Below the pieces are notes generated by a model. The model had not been told where the DNA came from. It worked only from the letters and a program-made list of their open reading frames with translations, and made no database searches. Made by a program: the position numbers and the translations under genes. Shown here in pieces: positions 23,377-33,278 of a DNA stretch of 48,715 bases. The DNA lies in the NCBI GenBank assembly GCA_009937635.1, contig JAACFF010000007.1, forward strand, positions 1 through 48,715, read 5' to 3'. Within the stretch, counting starts at the first letter, position 1, and the number at the start of each line of letters is the position of its first letter. This DNA is from Chloroflexota bacterium (GTDB lineage: Bacteria; Chloroflexota; Anaerolineae; Promineifilales; Promineifilaceae).

Positions 23377-25338
23377 TTGACAACATTGCATAAGCAGTTC
23401 CAAGACAGTACGAATTTAACCTTAAGCCCCTCCCAGGTGGAGTGGGCTTTGTTGCTGTTGGCCCTGGCTACGGCCGTGTTTCTGCGTTTTTATCGTTTGG
23501 AGCAAATTCCTCCCGGACTTTACCGAGATGAAGCGTTTAATGGCCTGGATGCACTTAAAGTGCTGCGAGGAGATCTTGCGCTATATTTCGGAGCGAATAA
23601 CGGCCGTGAACCTCTCTACATTTATCTCACGGCGGCCGCTGTAGCGTTGTTTGGGCAAACGGCTTTCGCCGTGCGCCTGGGGGCGGCCGTTGTGGGCTCG
23701 CTGACAACGCTGCCCATCTATTTATTGGGCAGGAGTTGGTTTGGTTGGCGAGTCGGGCTACTCGCGGCCTGGATATGGGCAATCACTTTGTGGCCGGTTC
23801 ATTTGAGCCGAGTAGGTTTGCGTGTCATCTTACTCGTGCCCGTGCTGGTGATAACCTTTTGGTTGGGAACAGCAGCCTACAGGCGGCGGGAAAACTGGTT
23901 ATGGTTTCTTACGGGGATCGTATATGGTCTCGGATTTTATACGTACCTTGCAGCGCGTTTCACTCCCCTTCCGCTGATCCTGATAGGCCTTTATTTACTG
24001 TTTACTGGCCGGTTACGTCGTTTATGGCCGGGCGTAGCCTGGACTACCCTGGGCATAATTTTCATCCTTCTACCCCTGCTCATCGTCATATGGCAGCAAC
24101 CCGATTTGATACTTGGACGGTCCGGACAGGTATCGGTTCTGCACCCTGATGTCAATGGAGGTGATCTATGGGGTACGCTGTGGCAGAACACCCTGGCTGC
24201 AATTGGACTTTTTCTCTGGAGTGGCGATATGATATTGCGGCACAATCCGGTGGGGCGGCCCGTATTCGATTGGTTAATAGCCATCCCCTTTCTCATCGGT
24301 CTGGTTTGGTGCGTACGACAGTGGCGAAGGCCGGCAGCTATGATTGTGTTGATCTGGACCGGGTCGATGCTGGGCCCAACGATTCTTGCGGCTGATGCAC
24401 CTCACTTCCTGCGCGCCGCCGGAATATTACCTCTACTTGTTTATCTGCCGGCCATTGGCTTGGAGAGGATATGGCTTTGGTCTAGAGTGCCAGGAATAGT
24501 TCGATCGCTTCTGGTTGGCGGGCTGATTCTAGGCAGCCTGTTGCTTACCATACGTGATTACGTGGCGTATGGTCGTGATCCGGAAGTGGGTTACGCATTT
24601 GAATCAGCGGCCGCAGAGCTTGCGCGGCAACTCAACGAGGAATTAACAAATACGACGCTATTTCTGGATGAGCAGTTTTGGTCAAGCTGGCCATCTGTTT
24701 CGTTCCTTGTGGCGGATCCTAAGAACGTGAGTCGTTTCCTTTCTCCAGATAGTTTGCCGGACAAGATTGTTGCGCCTGCTGCTATTTATACCTGGCCATA
24801 TGATCCGCTGGATTACATTCCCGGACTCATGGAACCTCCGGCAGTGATTTCGGTTACACCTGGTGAGCTCGCTCGATCTGATCTAAATGAGTCACCCTAT
24901 TCGCTCTATGTTCGTTACGGGTCTGAGGAACTTCCTGCAGTCACAAATGAACCTCTTGCTGCTTTTGCTGATCTGCTTTTATTGCAGCAGACTGGCGTGG
25001 CCGAGTTGAGTGATGATTGGCTGCAGGTTGATGTATACTGGCAGGCAGAAACGGCTCTGGACGAGGAGTTAGTAGTTTTTGTCCATGTTGTTGGTCCAGA
25101 AGGGTTGGTCGGGCAGGATGATAATCCTCCGGCAGAGGGGCGCTGGCCAAAAGATTGGTGGCGTGCGGGGCAGATTATCCGCGATCGCCATACAATTAGT
25201 CTCGATGAACCGTATGATCCAACCAAACATCAAATACTCGTCGGCCTATATGAACGTTCAACCGGGATACGATTGCCGGTCTCCGATGTTACTACTGGTG
25301 AACCCTTGGGCAGTAGCTGGACAATTCGCAAAGAGTAG
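23377..25338 (+). CDS. GT-C (GT39/ArnT-like) membrane glycosyltransferase
   Basis: A polytopic protein with about ten to twelve helices in the first 430 residues. The first extracytoplasmic loop has the acidic pair of GT-C enzymes in GLYRDEAFNG, which uses a polyprenyl-phosphate sugar donor. A C-terminal extracytoplasmic beta-sandwich follows (about 555-650), with VDVYWQAE, VFVHVVGPEGL and GLYERSTG motifs; the same kind of domain closes the 1041-residue membrane protein downstream. No ATG start is available. A TTG at 23377 or 23386 is favoured because the candidate promoter would otherwise fall inside the gene. The LysM gene follows after 6 nt. Confidence 0.85.
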   Translation: MTTLHKQFQDSTNLTLSPSQVEWALLLLALATAVFLRFYRLEQIPPGLYRDEAFNGLDALKVLRGDLALYFGANNGREPLYIYLTAAAVALFGQTAFAVRLGAAVVGSLTTLPIYLLGRSWFGWRVGLLAAWIWAITLWPVHLSRVGLRVILLVPVLVITFWLGTAAYRRRENWLWFLTGIVYGLGFYTYLAARFTPLPLILIGLYLLFTGRLRRLWPGVAWTTLGIIFILLPLLIVIWQQPDLILGRSGQVSVLHPDVNGGDLWGTLWQNTLAAIGLFLWSGDMILRHNPVGRPVFDWLIAIPFLIGLVWCVRQWRRPAAMIVLIWTGSMLGPTILAADAPHFLRAAGILPLLVYLPAIGLERIWLWSRVPGIVRSLLVGGLILGSLLLTIRDYVAYGRDPEVGYAFESAAAELARQLNEELTNTTLFLDEQFWSSWPSVSFLVADPKNVSRFLSPDSLPDKIVAPAAIYTWPYDPLDYIPGLMEPPAVISVTPGELARSDLNESPYSLYVRYGSEELPAVTNEPLAAFADLLLLQQTGVAELSDDWLQVDVYWQAETALDEELVVFVHVVGPEGLVGQDDNPPAEGRWPKDWWRAGQIIRDRHTISLDEPYDPTKHQILVGLYERSTGIRLPVSDVTTGEPLGSSWTIRKE

Positions 25339-25344
25339 TCACCC

Positions 25345-26271
25345 ATGAAGCACACAAACGGATCGCGGCATGAAGGAAAAGAAAAACGGCGCGTTTGGCG
25401 CTCATTCCTGCCCGCAGGATTGTGGTCACTCTTCTTGACTGTCGTTGTGACAGGATGGATTCTAAGCAGTCATTCCTTTTCGCATGCGCAGGGAACACCA
25501 ATAAGCACACCTGATGCCGAGGGGAATATTTATGTTGTTGTACAGCCAAATGACGCACTTTGGAGCATCGCCGCCCGGTCCGGTTTGACTCTGGAGGAAC
25601 TATTGCAACTCAACGGTATTGAAGAAGATACTGTGTTTCACCCTGGTGATCTACTTCTTGTTGGTCGTAGCACACCTCCAGCCACACCAACCTCTGACAT
25701 CCCAACTGTAACGCTACCGCCACCGACACCAGGAGTAACGGCAACTCCTTTGCGCACTGCAATTTGCATGATGGCATTCGAGGACATAAATCGGGATGGC
25801 GCTTTTGATGCAGAGGAACCATTGCGGGCGGAGGTGGCATTCACTGTATTTAATGATGAAACAGTTGTAGAAAACTATATTACTGATGGCGTGTCGGAAC
25901 CCTATTGCCTGGAAGGATTGACAGACGGCACGTACCACGTGACAAGATCTATTGCCCATAATGAGATTTTGACGACACAAGGTGACTGGGCAATGACATT
26001 GACGTATGGCAGTGAACTGAACCTGGCGTTCGGCAGTTACCTGCAGGGAGAGAGTGTGGGAATTGCCACGCCTGAATTAGATATCCAGTTTGAAACACGC
26101 ATTGCTGTAGTAGCGGAAGCTACGCCAACAGTTGCGGTAGAGAGCAATAAACCAGCGATTGCCGATACGCCACTTATAATGGTTCTCTTAGGCATTGGCG
26201 TCATTGCTTTGCTGTTAGGCGTGGGTGTGCTAATCTTCTGGATTGCTTATAGTCGTTACAGCAATAATTGA
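25345..26271 (+). CDS. LysM and SdrD-B-like membrane-anchored surface protein
   Basis: N-terminal signal or anchor helix (about 25-48), then a LysM domain (about 62-106: YVVVQPNDALWSIAARSGL, ELLQLNGIEEDTVFHPGDLLLV), which binds peptidoglycan-like glycans. A Thr/Pro linker (about 108-138) leads to an SdrD-B-like beta domain with a Ca-site-like loop (FEDINRDGAFDAEE). A C-terminal membrane helix (about 278-302) ends in a short basic tail. It likely links the cell envelope layers. It lies 6 nt after the GT-C gene and just before another SdrD-B-like gene. Confidence 0.85.
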   Translation: MKHTNGSRHEGKEKRRVWRSFLPAGLWSLFLTVVVTGWILSSHSFSHAQGTPISTPDAEGNIYVVVQPNDALWSIAARSGLTLEELLQLNGIEEDTVFHPGDLLLVGRSTPPATPTSDIPTVTLPPPTPGVTATPLRTAICMMAFEDINRDGAFDAEEPLRAEVAFTVFNDETVVENYITDGVSEPYCLEGLTDGTYHVTRSIAHNEILTTQGDWAMTLTYGSELNLAFGSYLQGESVGIATPELDIQFETRIAVVAEATPTVAVESNKPAIADTPLIMVLLGIGVIALLLGVGVLIFWIAYSRYSNN

Positions 26272-26291
26272 GTACTGATAGAGAGTTGAAG

Positions 26292-28004
26292 ATGAAGACG
26301 AGACATCTTACTATCCCATTTTTGTTATTATTACTGAGCGTGTTCCTGATCGGCGGCATGCAGAACCAGGCTGCGGCAGCTCCGGCCCGGCAAGGGACCA
26401 ACCTGCTGAGTAATTCCGGTTTCGAGCAACCGTATGTGAACGGTGTGGCTGAAAATTGGAGTCCCTGGCATATTGAAACTGAAAAAACAAGTGAAGGTTG
26501 CGAGTCTGGTTACCATTACCGGCCTAAATGGAATATGGAAACGGGTGGCTCCAATGTGGCCGACGGCGTGGCTTCACAGTATATTGGTAATAATTGGGAT
26601 ACCTGGTCAGGCGGCGTTTTTCAGACGGTAGATGTGACACCTGGCGTCACCTATCGCTTTACTTTCTCGGCCAAAGGACGAACAACGAGCGAACCGTCCC
26701 CCGCACCATCCGATACCAGCATTAATATGAATATCCGCGCTGGTATCGACCCTAATGGTAGCGGCTTATGGAACGATGGTGACGTCGTTTGGGGAACTTC
26801 CGGTTCACCACACGATGCGTGGCAGCAGTTTTCGGTAGAGGCAACTGCTGCCGGTGATAAGATGACCGTATTCACTTCGGCTAATTTGGGTGTGCCAAAT
26901 GTCAACCAATGCCTGCAGTTTCTTGATACCTGGTTCGATAGTGCTGAGCTGGTTGCGGCCAGTCCCCCGCCTAGCAACACACCCCCTCCAGCGCCGCCAG
27001 CCGCGCCCGCTCCAGTGGATACGCCGACACCGCTTCCTAGTCCAACGGTTGTGGCGGCAGCAACAACTGAACCAGCTCAGCCAACGGTGGAGCCCACTGC
27101 TGACCAGGAATCTTCACCCGAACAGGAGGCGACGTCAGGTGGGACTATTTGTGTGAATGCCTTCCATGATGTGAACGCCAATGGTGTTCATGATGCCGGC
27201 GAAGGTTACATGGCGGATGTAACTTTTACGGTAGCCAACCAGACTACTATCGTTGGGAGTGCGATATCCGAAGGTTCAGAGAGCCCGAAATGTTTCTATA
27301 ATCTGGAGACTGGGTCTTACCAAGTGGCGCAACAGGTGCCTGCCCAGTTGCAAATGACCTCGGACGCTAATACTGCGGTCGGGACGACTGCGGAAACAAC
27401 GGTCAATGTGGGATTTGGCAGCCGCGTGCGTGGCGCACCAGTGACTGACGTTCTGCCTGATGATTCTGCTGCTATCGCTGAACCAGAAGAATCTGGCACT
27501 GAGGAAGTAGGAGCAGCACCGTCAGAATCAGGTGGGACGATTTGTGTCAATGCATTTCATGATGAGAATGCCAATGGAATAATTGATCCCAGCGAAGGAT
27601 ACATGGCTGGTGTCACTTTGTTCGTAGCTGATGAGGAGGTTGTCGTTGGGCAAGCAGTCTCCGAAGGATCGGATGCGCCGCAATGTTTCGGCGGGCTTGA
27701 GTCGGGATCTTATGAGGTATCCCAGCAAGTATCGGATCGTCTGGAAATGACCACAGCCGAAAATGCCATGGTCGCTTTGTCGGATGGCAAGTCACTGCAG
27801 GTTGAGTTTGGCAGCCGGCTTCAACAGGAAGACACGGGCTCTCCGTCGGAGGAGGGCAGCAATGAGTCTGAGGGCGCAAATGCACAGAGTGGCGAGGGTG
27901 CAGAGGACGGTGGATTGGCGCCAATGGGTCTGATTGGCCTTGCCGTAATTGTGGCCGGCGTGATTTTGCTTGGCGTTCTGATTTTCTTTTTACTTCGCCG
28001 TTAG
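26292..28004 (+). CDS. Surface protein: carbohydrate-binding-like domain plus two SdrD-B repeats
   Basis: Signal peptide (about 1-30), a galactose-binding-like domain (about 34-220: LLSNSGFEQPYVNGVAENW, then VFQTVDVTPGVTYRFTFSAKG), a Pro/Thr/Ala linker (about 225-275), and two copies of an SdrD-B-like repeat, each opening with GGTICVNAFHD and a DxNxNG loop and closing with VxFGSR. A Ser/Glu-rich segment and a C-terminal membrane helix follow. I prefer ATG 26292 with a GAGAG site over a TTG eight codons earlier that overlaps the LysM stop. It probably displays a glycan-binding head on the cell surface. Confidence 0.85.
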   Translation: MKTRHLTIPFLLLLLSVFLIGGMQNQAAAAPARQGTNLLSNSGFEQPYVNGVAENWSPWHIETEKTSEGCESGYHYRPKWNMETGGSNVADGVASQYIGNNWDTWSGGVFQTVDVTPGVTYRFTFSAKGRTTSEPSPAPSDTSINMNIRAGIDPNGSGLWNDGDVVWGTSGSPHDAWQQFSVEATAAGDKMTVFTSANLGVPNVNQCLQFLDTWFDSAELVAASPPPSNTPPPAPPAAPAPVDTPTPLPSPTVVAAATTEPAQPTVEPTADQESSPEQEATSGGTICVNAFHDVNANGVHDAGEGYMADVTFTVANQTTIVGSAISEGSESPKCFYNLETGSYQVAQQVPAQLQMTSDANTAVGTTAETTVNVGFGSRVRGAPVTDVLPDDSAAIAEPEESGTEEVGAAPSESGGTICVNAFHDENANGIIDPSEGYMAGVTLFVADEEVVVGQAVSEGSDAPQCFGGLESGSYEVSQQVSDRLEMTTAENAMVALSDGKSLQVEFGSRLQQEDTGSPSEEGSNESEGANAQSGEGAEDGGLAPMGLIGLAVIVAGVILLGVLIFFLLRR

Positions 28005-28045
28005 ATCCAGACATACCCGGTCCAACTCTGTGACCCATATGGTTC

Positions 28046-31000
28046 ATGGACACACAACAAACTGTCCCGTCTGAAGGGAAGCATCGCTCGACTTCGCTCG
28101 CGACTGCCCTGTTACTGTTGGCATTCGTGGTTGCGGTTTTCGCAGCCTGGCCCCTTTTAAGTAATTCGGGCTTCTTGAACACACGGGGTGGGGGTGACAG
28201 CCCTTTCCTGCTGCAGCGTTTGCAGCAATTGGAAAGCGCCATACGTGATGGCCATTTCCCGGTGCGTTGGATGCCGGATGCTAACTATGGCTACGGTTAC
28301 CCGTTTTATAACTATTACGCGCCGCTTTCTATCTATATGGCCGCTGCCTTTCGTTTTCTGGGCCTGTCCCTTGTTCGTTCTATCGAATTGGCACAGTTGA
28401 CTGGATTTCTGTTGGCAGCGTGGGGAATGTTTCTTCTCGCCCGACGCTGGCTGAGAAACGAATGGTCTGCCTGTCTGGCATCAGTTGCGTATACTGTCGC
28501 TCCATTTCACCTGGTTAATATTTACGTTCGCGGCGACTCATTGGCCGAGTTTTGGGCTATGGCCTGGTATCCATGGATATTGCTGGCTGCTGATTCTTTG
28601 TTTGAGGGTAAGGATGGCGATTTTCCATACGGCCGTCTCGCTTCTTTGGCCCTGGCTTATGCCGCGTTGATTTTGACCCACAATATTTCTGCTCTGATCT
28701 TCACGCCATTCTTTTTACTCTACATCCTGCTACGCTGGTTGCCGTTATTGAGATCTCCATCTGGGAGTGAGCCACCACAGTCGGAAAGAGGTCATGGGCA
28801 GGTTCTATTAACATTATTATTGGCCATTTTACTGGGACTTTCACTGGCTGCCTGGTTCTTCATTCCTGCTCTGGGCGAGCGCGAGTTTGCGCAGCTTGGG
28901 CCGGTAACCACAGGATATTTTCACTATAGCAACCATTTTCGAGGATTTGACCTCGTACAAGCCACTGTTCTCTTCGACTATAGTGTCTCGGGGGGTAACG
29001 CCTTTCGGTTAGGTTTGGTACAGGCGATAGCCACGCTTTTAGGGGCATTGGCTCTCATTTATGCGGCTTTTCGCAAGCGTTCTGTCTCTCTGGTTATAGC
29101 TGGGTATATCTTGATGTCGTTGCTGGTGGCTACCTTCATGGTGACGCCGCTCTCGCAGTTTCTGTGGAACTATGTGCCATTGTTGCAATTTGCCCAGTTC
29201 CCGTGGCGATTTCTTTCTGTTCAGGCGTTCGCCGCTGCGCTGACCACTGGAGCCCTGGCCTTTTTGCCGGCGCGGCGACTGGTGGTTCCAATAACAGGCG
29301 CGTTGCTGGTTTTCAGCAGCTTTGCGGGATTGAGGACAGATCATCTACAGTTGACAGATGCAGATGTCAGCGCAAATCGCCTGGCCGAATATGAGTGGTT
29401 TACGGCCAATATTGGCAGTACTATCAGTGCTGAGTACCTACCGCCAACTGTCCAGCCACGTCCTTATACCAGTTCCTGGCTGCATTCGGGTGTACTAGGA
29501 AATGTGAGCGCTCTATCTGGCGATTTGCTGTTGGCGCAGGAGTTGAAACAGAAGGCAACGCAGCAGACATGGCAGATTGTTGCGGCCGATTCCGGTGCCA
29601 CAGTGCTATTTCCGACCATGTATTGGCCGGGTTGGCAGGCAGAAATGAATGGGGAAGCTGTTGAGATACAGCCGTCCCCAGGTTCGGGCATGGTCATGAT
29701 CGATCTTCCACCTGGCGAGCATCTTATTGATCTGCGATTGGGCCATACACCTGTGCGTTTGTTCGCAGAACTTCTGTCCCTTGCGGCCGTATTAGCGACT
29801 ATCTTATTACTTGTGAAAGTGCGGGTGAATATCAAAATTAGGATGCGGATTGTTGTACCGTTGGCCTTTCTTTTGGTACTCGTTGTAATCTTGGGCTTGT
29901 GGCCGGAGCGCAACCTGACGGCCGATAATCTAAATTGGGATTTTACGCAGATGGGGTATCTGCACCATGAAGATGCTGGTGTCAGCTTTGACAACGGCGC
30001 TGTTTTGGAACGGTATGAATACGATCGCGAAACTGCGCTCGCTGGAGAAGATCTAACCGTAACCCTATATTTTGCCGGATCTGATGGAGAAGAGGTCACT
30101 CTGGCATTGGGCACACCGGCCATTTCCTGGCCCGTCTTCGATCCACCACCACCTCTGCTAGCCGAGCAAACGAAGGAACTGAGTGGAAAAAGCGTCCAAT
30201 TTGAATTGTTTCTGCCAGATGATATCCCGGCTGGCCTTGTTGCGCCTCGTGTCACAATTGGTGATGCGCGCCCTTTAACACCTTCCGGTCGAACTCGCGG
30301 GGATTTGTTCTTGCGGCCATTGCGGATTGAGAACGACCAGCCTGCCGTTGGATCGAAGCCCATGCTTGATGCCAGAATAAGCGATGTGCGACAGCGCGAT
30401 CCAAATACGCTTGATGTGCAGCTCGTCTGGGTCACGCGTCAACAACTCAGCCAAAATTATAATTTATCTTTGCGCTTGATAGATGGCGCTGGCAACTGGC
30501 TGGCGCAACTCGATACTCAACCCGGCTATGGTTTTTTGCCCAGCAGCGGCTGGCCGGTTGGAAATGAGGTGAATGATTGGCTGGCCATGTCGCTGCCACA
30601 GAATCTGGCCCCGGATAACCCTTTGACTCTCATGGTCCAGCTCTACCAGACTGAATCAGGTGAAGTGGTCTTGACCCGCCTTTTAGGAGATTTGACTTTG
30701 CAGGAAGGCCAACTTTCATTTGAGGAGCATAAACCAGTGTTTACCTTAACGGATGAGCTTACGGTGTTAACGGCCGTTTTCGGCGAGTCGATCCGGCTGC
30801 ATGGCTATCAATTGGACCAATCTGGGTCTACTTTGCACCTGACCTTTTACTGGGAGGCTTTGGTTTCTGACCAGCCGGATTTCACGCGCTTTGTCCATAT
30901 TTTCGACCCACATACGGAAATTGTTGTCAATCAAATTGACGGCTTACCGCAAAATAATAGTTACCCAACCAGCCAATGGACGGAGGGTGAAATCGTGGCC

Positions 31001-31171
31001 GACGCGGTGACTCTAGATCTGGCAGACGTGCCGCCTGGTGCTTACCAGATTGGGATTGGTTTCTACAGCCAAGAGGAAGCGGGTTTTCCGCGCCTGACGG
31101 CCAAGGATGGGCAGAGCGGTACCCAGCTTCCTTCGGGCCGCGCCTCCTTGCCGGAAGTTATTGAGCGGTAG
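28046..31171 (+). CDS. Large PTPS-related/YfhO-like membrane protein
   Basis: A 1041-residue protein. The first 430 residues are polytopic, with a first loop GGGDSPFLLQRLQQL and DANYGYGYPFYNYYAPLSIY, the pattern of the 6-pyruvoyl-tetrahydropterin-synthase-related membrane family (not an actual pterin enzyme), which is related to GT-C glycosyltransferases. A beta domain (about 450-570) with PTMYWPGWQAEMNG matches the YfhO-type tail. Another helix region (about 570-625) is followed by two extracytoplasmic beta domains; the last (about 905-1030: LHLTFYWEA, FTRFVHIFDP) resembles the end of the GT-C protein upstream. Probable role: envelope glycosylation. Substrate unknown. Confidence 0.85.
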   Translation: MDTQQTVPSEGKHRSTSLATALLLLAFVVAVFAAWPLLSNSGFLNTRGGGDSPFLLQRLQQLESAIRDGHFPVRWMPDANYGYGYPFYNYYAPLSIYMAAAFRFLGLSLVRSIELAQLTGFLLAAWGMFLLARRWLRNEWSACLASVAYTVAPFHLVNIYVRGDSLAEFWAMAWYPWILLAADSLFEGKDGDFPYGRLASLALAYAALILTHNISALIFTPFFLLYILLRWLPLLRSPSGSEPPQSERGHGQVLLTLLLAILLGLSLAAWFFIPALGEREFAQLGPVTTGYFHYSNHFRGFDLVQATVLFDYSVSGGNAFRLGLVQAIATLLGALALIYAAFRKRSVSLVIAGYILMSLLVATFMVTPLSQFLWNYVPLLQFAQFPWRFLSVQAFAAALTTGALAFLPARRLVVPITGALLVFSSFAGLRTDHLQLTDADVSANRLAEYEWFTANIGSTISAEYLPPTVQPRPYTSSWLHSGVLGNVSALSGDLLLAQELKQKATQQTWQIVAADSGATVLFPTMYWPGWQAEMNGEAVEIQPSPGSGMVMIDLPPGEHLIDLRLGHTPVRLFAELLSLAAVLATILLLVKVRVNIKIRMRIVVPLAFLLVLVVILGLWPERNLTADNLNWDFTQMGYLHHEDAGVSFDNGAVLERYEYDRETALAGEDLTVTLYFAGSDGEEVTLALGTPAISWPVFDPPPPLLAEQTKELSGKSVQFELFLPDDIPAGLVAPRVTIGDARPLTPSGRTRGDLFLRPLRIENDQPAVGSKPMLDARISDVRQRDPNTLDVQLVWVTRQQLSQNYNLSLRLIDGAGNWLAQLDTQPGYGFLPSSGWPVGNEVNDWLAMSLPQNLAPDNPLTLMVQLYQTESGEVVLTRLLGDLTLQEGQLSFEEHKPVFTLTDELTVLTAVFGESIRLHGYQLDQSGSTLHLTFYWEALVSDQPDFTRFVHIFDPHTEIVVNQIDGLPQNNSYPTSQWTEGEIVADAVTLDLADVPPGAYQIGIGFYSQEEAGFPRLTAKDGQSGTQLPSGRASLPEVIER

Positions 31172-31190
31172 CTTGATTGGTTATGCCGTC

Positions 31191-32219
31191 CTAATCATTG
31201 AAATGGGCGATGGTTTTGTCCACGATTTCATCAATGGTCGAATCCGGCAAATCATGCCCCATCTGATCAACCCACAAGGTTGCCGCGTCGGGGATTAGAT
31301 CTGCACACTTAAGCCCATGTTCGAAGGGGATGAGCGGGTCTTTTTGTCCATGAATTATTAATGTTGGGGTATGCAAGGATCGTAGTTGTTCATATCGCGA
31401 TCCTGATACCAACACGGCCGTGTTTTGTTGAATCGCAGCTTGCGGATTAAAGCCCTGACGCTCTCGCAGATTGTACAACACCTGTTCTGCTACTGCTTGC
31501 ACATCAATATCGTATGTAGCATATCCTTTCAATATGATGCGACTGGCAACTTGCAGTTTTATGATATTTCTTTCATTGGGGAAAAGCCCGTAGCGGGCAC
31601 TTACTTTTGCAAATTCCTTGACGGTGTCCAGGGAGATCGGTGGTAACTCAGGATCAACAATATCGCATGAGGACATAATTGACGTTAGAGATGCGACGCG
31701 TTCGGTGTGGTGAATGCTCATCTGCTGGGCAACCATTCCTCCCATGGACACGCCAAATACGTGCGCATTATCGATGCTAAGGGCATCCAACACGGCGACA
31801 CCATCGTTCGCCATATCTCCGAGAGAATATGGATTTTCGCTGTCCCAGTTTTCAAGCCAATCTGACATACCTGTGTCACGATGGTCGTAACGAACTACCT
31901 GATAGCCTGCCTTTGTGAATTCATCGATGAGCTTGGGCGGCCAGCTTATGGCGTCGGTGGCAATTCCCGTCATAAGCAATATAGTGCCTCTGGGAGTTTC
32001 TGCTGGCTCAATTAGCTCGTACCAGATATTTACGTCACCAGATTTTGCGTAGCCTGTTGTGCCTCTGACAAGTTCTGGCAATTCTGATGCTTTAACTTGG
32101 GATATGATCTCATCGGTATTGGTGGGCAATGATGGACCTGATGTAGAGATGTAAATGGCAACAGCGACTGCACTTGCTGTCAGAATAAGCCCAATCGCCA
32201 ATAGGATTTTCTTAATCAT
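31191..32219 (-). CDS. Alpha/beta hydrolase, membrane-anchored
   Basis: One N-terminal membrane helix (about 4-27), then an alpha/beta-hydrolase fold. Seen: the HG-like oxyanion region LLMTGIATDAISW, RYDHRDTGMSDW, the nucleophile elbow GVSMGG (Ser near 159), the acid in HGQKDPLIPFEHG and the catalytic His in QMGHDLP. It hydrolyses an ester or related bond, probably outside the cytoplasm; substrate unknown. Length (342) fits. The gene is convergent with the large membrane protein. A TATAAT on the - strand about 50 nt upstream is a possible promoter. Confidence 0.9.
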   Translation of the reverse strand: MIKKILLAIGLILTASAVAVAIYISTSGPSLPTNTDEIISQVKASELPELVRGTTGYAKSGDVNIWYELIEPAETPRGTILLMTGIATDAISWPPKLIDEFTKAGYQVVRYDHRDTGMSDWLENWDSENPYSLGDMANDGVAVLDALSIDNAHVFGVSMGGMVAQQMSIHHTERVASLTSIMSSCDIVDPELPPISLDTVKEFAKVSARYGLFPNERNIIKLQVASRIILKGYATYDIDVQAVAEQVLYNLRERQGFNPQAAIQQNTAVLVSGSRYEQLRSLHTPTLIIHGQKDPLIPFEHGLKCADLIPDAATLWVDQMGHDLPDSTIDEIVDKTIAHFND

Positions 32220-32267
32220 AGTTAATTGCCGCTTTGGGCTCAGGTTTGATGAGATCCATGCTCAGGT

Positions 32268-32273
32268 ATTATA
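32268..32273 (-). promoter_or_regulatory. Candidate -10 box of the hydrolase gene
   Basis: TATAAT on the - strand, 49 nt before the ATG. The -35 position (GCGTAC) is poor. Confidence 0.35.
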
Positions 32274-32343
32274 ACATCTACCAGCGATCCGTACGCTTTT
32301 TTCTACAGCGTGCCAATAGATGCTAGAGCAACGGATATGTATT

Positions 32344-32358
32344 AGATATAGAATATCT
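32344..32358. promoter_or_regulatory. AGATAT-AGA-ATATCT inverted repeat
   Basis: A perfect 6-bp dyad with a 3-nt spacer in the region between the divergent hydrolase and PIG-L genes. It could be an operator; AT-rich dyads of this size also arise by chance. Confidence 0.3.
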
Positions 32359-32487
32359 CATTGTCACCAGTTAGGATATACTAGCGGTGAACTTGTGCGG
32401 TCTAGCTGCACTGAGGCAGCGGAAGATTGCCACGATTTTTGGTTCAATAGAATTAAACTTGTATGATGCGGAGGATTCAAGGAATTC

Positions 32488-33213
32488 ATGAATAGTAGTA
32501 AGTATGTGCCCGAACGGGCAATGTTTATCTTTGCACACCCAGATGATATCGAATTTGGTGTCGCCGGTACCGCAGCCACGTGGGCGAAGCAGGGGTGTGA
32601 AGTGATCTATGTTGTGATCACTGATGGTAATGTTGGCAGCCATGAGGCGGGTATGACATCGGCGGAATTGGCCACGATTCGCAGAAGTGAACAGACGGCT
32701 GCGGCGGATGTGGTTGGCGCGACTTGCGTCTTTCTAGGTTATGATGATGGATTTCTGCAACCCACTCTAGAACTTCGTAAGGACCTGGTAAGATTGATTC
32801 GTCGACATAAGCCGACGGCCGTTGTTTGTGGTGATCCCACCCTTTTTTTCCCCAGTGATACTTATATCAACCACCCTGATCACAGGGCAGCGGCACAGGC
32901 GGCGCTCGATGCGGTTTTTCCAGCTTCTGAAATGGCGCTGCTTTACCCAGATTTGGCAGCAGAAGGATTAGAGGGACATAAAGTAAACTTCGTCTACGTC
33001 CATTGGGGGCAGGAACCAAACATATATGTTGATATCGGCGATGTCGTCGATCTCAAGATCGAAGCATTACAGCAGCATAAGAGCCAGCTCGGTGATTGGG
33101 ATCCGGAGGAAATGATCAAGACGTGGAGTGCGGAGGCAGGGAAAAAGGTTGGATTTGACCATGCCGAGGCGTTTCGCCGGATCACCTTAAAGCCTGTGGA
33201 TCGCGAGGAATGA
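32488..33213 (+). CDS. PIG-L/LmbE-family deacetylase
   Basis: Zinc-dependent removal of acetyl from an N-acetylglucosamine-like group. The two zinc motifs are present: AHPDD (16-20) and HPDH (about 132-135), within the usual Rossmann-like fold (VIYVVITDGNVGSHEAGM). Length (241) is typical. Relatives deacetylate GlcNAc-malate for bacillithiol, mycothiol precursors, or glycolipids. The substrate cannot be told from the sequence. A good ribosome binding site (AAGGA) precedes the ATG. Confidence 0.93.
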   Translation: MNSSKYVPERAMFIFAHPDDIEFGVAGTAATWAKQGCEVIYVVITDGNVGSHEAGMTSAELATIRRSEQTAAADVVGATCVFLGYDDGFLQPTLELRKDLVRLIRRHKPTAVVCGDPTLFFPSDTYINHPDHRAAAQAALDAVFPASEMALLYPDLAAEGLEGHKVNFVYVHWGQEPNIYVDIGDVVDLKIEALQQHKSQLGDWDPEEMIKTWSAEAGKKVGFDHAEAFRRITLKPVDREE

Positions 33214-33227
33214 TCCCTGCGGGTTGT

Positions 33228-33257
33228 TTGTCAACTGTTTGTTCATTAGCGTACAAT
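33228..33257 (+). promoter_or_regulatory. Candidate clpS promoter
   Basis: TTGTCA (33228-33233), 18-bp spacer, TACAAT (33252-33257). It would give a leader of about 15 nt containing AGGGG. Confidence 0.5.
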
Positions 33258-33278
33258 TATTCACCAGGGGTCGTGTGA

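Noticed and set aside
28046-29300. Reading the 1041-residue protein as a pterin synthase because of the family name PTPS-related
   Set aside because: The sequence is a polytopic membrane protein with no pterin-enzyme zinc site; the name is historical.
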